Part shown: positions 13,116 through 16,788 of the stretch, in pieces
Layout of the letters: each line of letters opens with the position of its first letter
Numbering within the stretch: position 1 is the first letter of the stretch
Source of the DNA: Acidimicrobiia bacterium
Lineage (GTDB): Bacteria; Actinomycetota; Acidimicrobiia; IMCC26256; JAENVU01
DNA length: 16,788 nt
Assembly: GCA_017882945.1 (NCBI GenBank)
Contig: JADGON010000003.1
Coordinates: 1-16,788, forward strand
Direction of reading: 5' to 3'
Notes under the pieces: generated by a model
What the model was told of the DNA's origin: nothing
Seen by the model: only the letters and a program-made list of their open reading frames with translations
Database searches by the model: none
Made by a program: the position numbers and the translations under genes

Positions 13116-14516
13116 CTAGCCGCGAGCGCGGTAGGTGGCGCGGCTGCCGACCGCGTCCTTGTTGAGGCGCTTCGCGAGGTGAAGCCCCTCGAGCACGAAC
13201 TCCACCGCGGAGGCCAAGCCCGCCGGGGTCTCACCGACCCCGAGGTCGCCGAGCGCCTCACGCAGCCCTGGCGTCTCACCGACGAGGGACGCGTACTCCG
13301 ACGACGGCACGTCTTCGCCCGTGTGCACGACCCGGCCGTCGTCGAACGCCCGCACGAGCTCGGCGAGCCGCTCCGGCCGGACGCGAGAGCGGAACACCTC
13401 GAGCACGCTCGCCTTGAGGATGCGCTCGAGGACCTGGCCCTCACGCCCGTCGTCGATGGTCTCGATCTCGATCTTGCCCGCAGTCGACGCGACCAGAGCG
13501 TCGAGGTCGCTCACGCGGGGCACGACCTCGTGCTCTCCGTTGCGCAGCGCGCGCCGCATCGCGTTGGCGACGAGCGTCTCGTAGTTCGCGATGGACAGCC
13601 GGACCGAGACGCCGGAGCGCTGATTGACGTGCGGTGACCGGCGCGCCTGCTGGCTGATCTCGGCCACGATCTCGGTCATGAAGTCCGGGACCGCCACCAC
13701 GAGGCCCTCCGCCCCGAGGGGGTTGGCCTCCTGCTCGATGACGTCCATCTCCGTCTCGACGTCGAGTGGGTAGTGGGTCCGGATCTGCGAGCCGAAGCGG
13801 TCCTTCAGCGGCGTGATGATCCGGCCGCGGTTCGTGTAGTCCTCCGGGTTGGCCGACGCGACGAGCATCACGTCGAGCGGGAGCCGGATCTTGTAGCCGC
13901 GGATCTGGACGTCGCGCTCCTCGAGCACGTTGAGCAGACCGACCTGAATCCGCTCCGCGAGGTCGGGAAGCTCGTTGATCGCGAAGATCCCGCGGTTCGT
14001 GCGAGGGACGAGGCCGAAGTGGATCGTGAGCTCGTCGGAGAGGTACCGGCCCTCCGCCACCTTGATCGGGTCCACCTCACCGATGAGGTCGGCGATGGAC
14101 GTGTCCGGGGTCGCGAGCTTCTCGCCGAATCGACGGTCGCGGTGGATCCACTCGATCGGGGTCTCGTCGCCGCGCTCCGCGACGAGCACGCGGGCGTGGT
14201 GCGAGACCGGGTGGTACGGGTCGTCGTTGATCTCGCTTCCGGCAACGATCGGCATCCACTCGTCGAGCAGCGCGGTCAGCGATCGGATCATGCGCGTCTT
14301 GGCCTGGCCGCGCTCGCCGAGGAAGATCACGTCGTGGCCGGCGAGCAGCGCGTTCTCGAGCTGGGGGATGACCGTGTCCTCGTATCCGAGCACACCGAGC
14401 ACCGGAGATGCACCCGCCGAGACCCGGGCGATCGCGTTGGCCCGCACCTCTTCCTTGACCGGCCGCGACTCCCAGCCGCTCGCTCGCAGGTCACCGAGGG
14501 TCGCTGGTCGGCTCAT
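13116..14516 (-). CDS. MoxR/magnesium-chelatase-like AAA+ ATPase
   Basis: A 466-residue AAA+ ATPase of the chelatase I/MoxR clade. Walker A is GERGQAKT (67-74). The Walker B position is GIFAINELPD (176-185), with Asn181-Glu182 where relatives usually have Asp-Glu. LLNVLEERDVQIRG (about 194-207) and the sensor region VASANPEDYTNRGRIITPLKDRFG (about 219-242) follow the chelatase I pattern. The C-terminal part (about 300-460) is the helical lid and an unassigned extension. Length resembles M. tuberculosis Rv0958, annotated as a possible magnesium chelatase (from memory). The VWA partner is at 10194-12194. The ATG at 14516 begins just before MSRPATLGDL, has TACAGT 6 bases upstream, and leaves only a 64-base gap to the divergent GH2 gene. 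Bacteriochlorophyll and cobalamin chelatase genes are absent, so it is more likely a protein-remodelling or metal-insertion ATPase of unknown target. Confidence 0.9.
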   Translation of the reverse strand: MSRPATLGDLRASGWESRPVKEEVRANAIARVSAGASPVLGVLGYEDTVIPQLENALLAGHDVIFLGERGQAKTRMIRSLTALLDEWMPIVAGSEINDDPYHPVSHHARVLVAERGDETPIEWIHRDRRFGEKLATPDTSIADLIGEVDPIKVAEGRYLSDELTIHFGLVPRTNRGIFAINELPDLAERIQVGLLNVLEERDVQIRGYKIRLPLDVMLVASANPEDYTNRGRIITPLKDRFGSQIRTHYPLDVETEMDVIEQEANPLGAEGLVVAVPDFMTEIVAEISQQARRSPHVNQRSGVSVRLSIANYETLVANAMRRALRNGEHEVVPRVSDLDALVASTAGKIEIETIDDGREGQVLERILKASVLEVFRSRVRPERLAELVRAFDDGRVVHTGEDVPSSEYASLVGETPGLREALGDLGVGETPAGLASAVEFVLEGLHLAKRLNKDAVGSRATYRARG

Positions 14517-14522
14517 GTCCGC

Positions 14523-14528
14523 ACTGTA
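14523..14528 (-). promoter_or_regulatory. -10 hexamer of a leaderless promoter (TACAGT)
   Basis: On the minus strand TACAGT matches TANNNT and is 6 bases before the ATG of the MoxR-like gene. With a 17-base spacer its -35 region would fall at 14546-14551, nearly the same bases as the -35 region of the divergent GH2 promoter. Confidence 0.5.
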
Positions 14529-14567
14529 TCCAAGGTCCCCTGTGGGCCGACCCGCGCCCGGGTCTCG

Positions 14568-14573
14568 TAACCT
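14568..14573 (+). promoter_or_regulatory. -10 hexamer of a leaderless promoter (TAACCT)
   Basis: TAACCT matches TANNNT and is 7 bases before the GTG at 14581. No ribosome site lies between. The -35 region would be at about 14545-14550, overlapping that of the divergent MoxR-like gene. Confidence 0.5.
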
Positions 14574-14580
14574 CCGCCCC

Positions 14581-16725
14581 GTGACCGAGATCGGTGCACC
14601 GCCCAGGCCCCGCGACCTCTCCGGCGCGTGGCGGGTACACGCCTCGAACGGCGACCTGGCCCGCCGCTTCACGGATCCGTCGATCTCGGACGCCGACTGG
14701 CCCGAGGTCTCGGTCCCCGGCCATTGGCAGAGCAACGATGCGTTCGCCACGAGCGACGGGCCGCTGCTCTACCGGCGAACGTACGAAGGGACGCCGCTCG
14801 AGCCCGGCCACCGCCGGTTCCTGACCTTCGACGGCATCTTCTACGACGGCGACATCTGGCTCGACGGCGGTTACGTCGGCGCGACCGCCGGCTACTTCTT
14901 CCCGCACACCTTCGAGGTGACCGACCAGGCGCGCCACGTGCCCGAGGGTGGTCACCTGCTCGCGGTGGAGGTCGCGTCCCCGCCACAACGCGATCGCACG
15001 AAGAAGCGGACGATCACCGGCGTCTTCTCCCACTGGGACAACCTCGACCCGGACTGGAACCCGGGCGGCATCTGGCGTCCCGTGCGCCTCCGCGACACCG
15101 GTCCGGTGCGCATCACGTGGCTGCGCGCCCTGTGCAGCGAAGCGACCGAGACGCGCGGCCGGTTGCTCCTCGACGTCACGCTTGATTCCGGCACGGACCC
15201 GGACCCGGTCCCGCTCGCGGCGCGCTTGTACGCGACCGTCACCGGACCCGACGGCCGGACCATGGCCGCGACCACCCGCGACGTGATGCTCGCCGCGGGC
15301 GACAACACGCTCAGCCTCACCGTCGAGGTCGACCATCCGCCGCGCTGGTGGCCATGGCGGCTCGGCGCGCAACCCCAGTGCGATGTCGAGGTGGTGGTCG
15401 AGGTCGACGGCGTCCCGAGCGACGACCGCCGGCTGCGCACCGCGTTCCGCGAGATCCGGCTCAAGAACTGGCAGCTGACGGTCAACGGCGAGCGCATGTT
15501 CCCGATGGGCTCGAACCACGGCCCCACACGGATGGCACTCGCCGAAGCGACGGCCCAGGAGCTGATCCGCGACGTGCACCTCGCGGTCGATGCGAACCTG
15601 GACCTGCTCCGGATCCATGCCCACGTCACCCGGCTCGAGCTCTACGACGCGGCCGATGCGGCGGGCCTGCTCCTCTGGCAGGACCTCCCGCTGCAATGGG
15701 GGTACGCCCTCGGAACGCGCAAGGAGGCCGTGCGCCAGGCCCGGGAGATGGTCGACCTGCTCGGGCATCACCCGAGCATCGCCCTGTGGTGCGCGCACAA
15801 CGAGCCCCTGGCGATCGACCTGCAACCTGGCGATGCGATTCGCGCGCGCGACGTCGCGAAGACCGCGGTGTCGATGTTCCTCCCCAGCTGGAACAAGGAC
15901 GTCCTCGACCGGTCCATCGCGCGCGCATTGCACAAGGCCGATCCGACGCGCGCGGTCATTCCGCACTCGGGCGTCCTCCCCGGGCTCGGCAGCGGTGGGA
16001 CGGACACCCACTTCTACTTCGGCTGGTACCACGGTCGGATGGACGGCCTGGCCCCGGCGCTGCGCGCGGTGCCCCGCCTCGCCCGGTTCGTCACCGAGTT
16101 CGGTGCCCAGGCGGTCCCGGACTCCGCCGGATTCATGCATCCCGAACGCTGGCCCGACCTCGACTGGGACGACCTCTTCAAGCACCACGCATGCCAGAAG
16201 CGGTACTTCGACCAGCACGTCCCTCCCGCGCTGTTCGAGACGTTCGCCGCGTGGCGCGACGCAACCCAGCACTACCAGGCCGCGCTGATCCAGCTCCAGG
16301 TCGAGGATCTCCGCCGGCTCAAGCACGACCCGACCGGCGGGTTCTGCCACTTCTGCTTCGCCGACGGGCATCCGTCCGTGACCTGGTCGGTGCTCGACCA
16401 CGCCCGGAAGCCGAAGGCCGGGTACTCCGCGCTCCGGGACGCCTGCCGGACCGTGCTGCCCATGCTCGAGCCCCGCAATGGAGCGGTCCACGTGGTCAGC
16501 GAACGCCGCGATGCGCTGGCCGGCGTCGTGGTCGAGGCCGAGGTGGATGGCCGGCGCCACGGGTGGACCGGGAACGTCGAGGCCGACTCCATTGGCTACA
16601 TCGGGCGACTCGACCTGCCGCCTGACGCGCACCACGTCACCCTCATCCTGCGCCACCCGTTGCTCGGCGAGGTGTCCAACTCGTACGACGACGTGCTCGA
16701 GTGGCTCCGTATCGTGTCCGGCTGA
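14581..16725 (+). CDS. Glycoside hydrolase family 2 protein (beta-mannosidase/glucosaminidase-like)
   Basis: A 714-residue retaining glycosidase of clan GH-A. The N-terminal sugar-binding jelly roll (about 10-170) contains WPEVSVPGHWQSND and GGIWRPVRLRDT, typical of GH2. An immunoglobulin-like domain follows (about 175-290), then a TIM barrel (about 290-600). The general acid/base is Glu408 in ALWCAHNEP, and the nucleophile is Glu506 in RFVTEFGAQA. Ahead of these, FPMGSNHGPTRMAL and LLRIHAHVTRLELYDAADAA match the start of the GH2 barrel. No signal peptide is present, so the enzyme should act in the cytoplasm on imported oligosaccharides. The GTG at 14581 is chosen because the jelly roll starts just after it and TAACCT precedes it by 7 bases; the frame is open much further upstream but that stretch overlaps the MoxR-like gene. 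Sequence alone does not separate mannosidase, glucosaminidase and related specificities. Confidence 0.92.
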   Translation: MTEIGAPPRPRDLSGAWRVHASNGDLARRFTDPSISDADWPEVSVPGHWQSNDAFATSDGPLLYRRTYEGTPLEPGHRRFLTFDGIFYDGDIWLDGGYVGATAGYFFPHTFEVTDQARHVPEGGHLLAVEVASPPQRDRTKKRTITGVFSHWDNLDPDWNPGGIWRPVRLRDTGPVRITWLRALCSEATETRGRLLLDVTLDSGTDPDPVPLAARLYATVTGPDGRTMAATTRDVMLAAGDNTLSLTVEVDHPPRWWPWRLGAQPQCDVEVVVEVDGVPSDDRRLRTAFREIRLKNWQLTVNGERMFPMGSNHGPTRMALAEATAQELIRDVHLAVDANLDLLRIHAHVTRLELYDAADAAGLLLWQDLPLQWGYALGTRKEAVRQAREMVDLLGHHPSIALWCAHNEPLAIDLQPGDAIRARDVAKTAVSMFLPSWNKDVLDRSIARALHKADPTRAVIPHSGVLPGLGSGGTDTHFYFGWYHGRMDGLAPALRAVPRLARFVTEFGAQAVPDSAGFMHPERWPDLDWDDLFKHHACQKRYFDQHVPPALFETFAAWRDATQHYQAALIQLQVEDLRRLKHDPTGGFCHFCFADGHPSVTWSVLDHARKPKAGYSALRDACRTVLPMLEPRNGAVHVVSERRDALAGVVVEAEVDGRRHGWTGNVEADSIGYIGRLDLPPDAHHVTLILRHPLLGEVSNSYDDVLEWLRIVSG

Positions 16726-16788
16726 GGTCGAGGGCTAGGTTTCGCGCGAGATCCGCCGGTGGGGGAACACCCGGAAGGGAAGAGGCGA
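16726..16788 (+). other. Non-coding tail with a probable ribosome site for a gene beyond the window
   Basis: After the GH2 stop there is TAGGTT (16736-16741), a possible -10 hexamer, and at the very end a purine-rich GGAAGGGAAGAGG stretch that resembles a strong ribosome binding site. A plus-strand gene probably starts within a few bases of the right edge. No terminator is visible after the GH2 gene. Confidence 0.35.

Noticed and set aside
13111..13135. CCGCGAGCGCGG-type short palindrome as a bidirectional terminator between lipoprotein and ATPase genes
   Set aside because: The arms lie within the ATPase C-terminal codons, the loop is too short, and no T-tract follows.
13975..14580. N-terminal extension of the GH2 frame upstream of 14581
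   Set aside because: The extra 200 codons overlap the ATPase gene on the other strand, have no domain, and the GH2 jelly roll begins right after the GTG at 14581.
14491..16656. Minus-strand open frame of 721 codons opposite the GH2 gene
   Set aside because: Composition is typical of antisense frames in high-GC DNA. The plus strand encodes a complete GH2 enzyme with both catalytic glutamates.
1..16788. tRNA, rRNA, CRISPR array, insertion sequence or phage gene
   Set aside because: I looked for direct-repeat arrays, transposase or integrase motifs and cloverleaf-like intergenic segments and found none; the intergenic regions are short.

Overview
This is a GC-rich chromosomal segment from an actinobacterium. 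A WhiB-family Fe-S regulator, two luciferase-like (LLM) oxidoreductases of the kind that often use F420, an ECF sigma/anti-sigma pair linked to a Tat gene, frequent GTG starts and many leaderless-looking promoters all point there. An uncultured Acidimicrobiia-like lineage is plausible, but no marker gene in the window proves it. I see no insertion sequence, phage gene, CRISPR array, tRNA or rRNA. Coding is dense and no gene-free stretch exceeds about 220 bases.

Region 1 (1-2887, all minus strand) reads from right to left: an LLM oxidoreductase, tatA, an ECF sigma factor, a membrane anti-sigma factor and a RseB/MucB-like protein cut by the left edge. The last three are joined by ATGA stop/start overlaps and form an envelope-stress regulatory module. 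The anti-sigma factor has lost the usual zinc ligands. A GGAAC-N17-CGTT element in front of the sigma gene suggests autoregulation.

Region 2 (2943-6573): a stand-alone glutamate formimidoyltransferase-like gene (+); a WhiB2-type regulator (-) whose promoter area carries a perfect 6-bp-arm inverted repeat enclosing a possible -10 hexamer; a two-component pair (-) made of a membrane GAF histidine kinase and an overlapping receiver-only response regulator; and a doubtful 55-residue ORF.

Region 3 (6576-9976): a GlxA-type AraC regulator (-) divergent from a second LLM oxidoreductase (+), then a small YdhR-like monooxygenase-fold protein (-) and a HAD hydrolase (-).

Region 4 (10194-14516): a 666-residue VWA protein, an SRPBCC protein and a 466-residue MoxR-like AAA+ ATPase on the minus strand, with a small lipoprotein on the plus strand between the last two. 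The ATPase and VWA proteins are the two halves of a chelatase/MoxR-type machine, and the SRPBCC neighbour recalls the CoxD-CoxE-CoxG trio. I regard this as the best candidate for a poorly described system. Its substrate is unknown.

Region 5 (14581-16788): a cytosolic glycoside hydrolase family 2 enzyme (+) divergent from the MoxR gene, then a 63-base tail that probably leads into another plus-strand gene.

A cross-cutting signal is a TANNNT hexamer placed 6 or 7 bases before the start codon of five genes, with two near matches. This indicates leaderless transcription and supports several of the GTG start choices.
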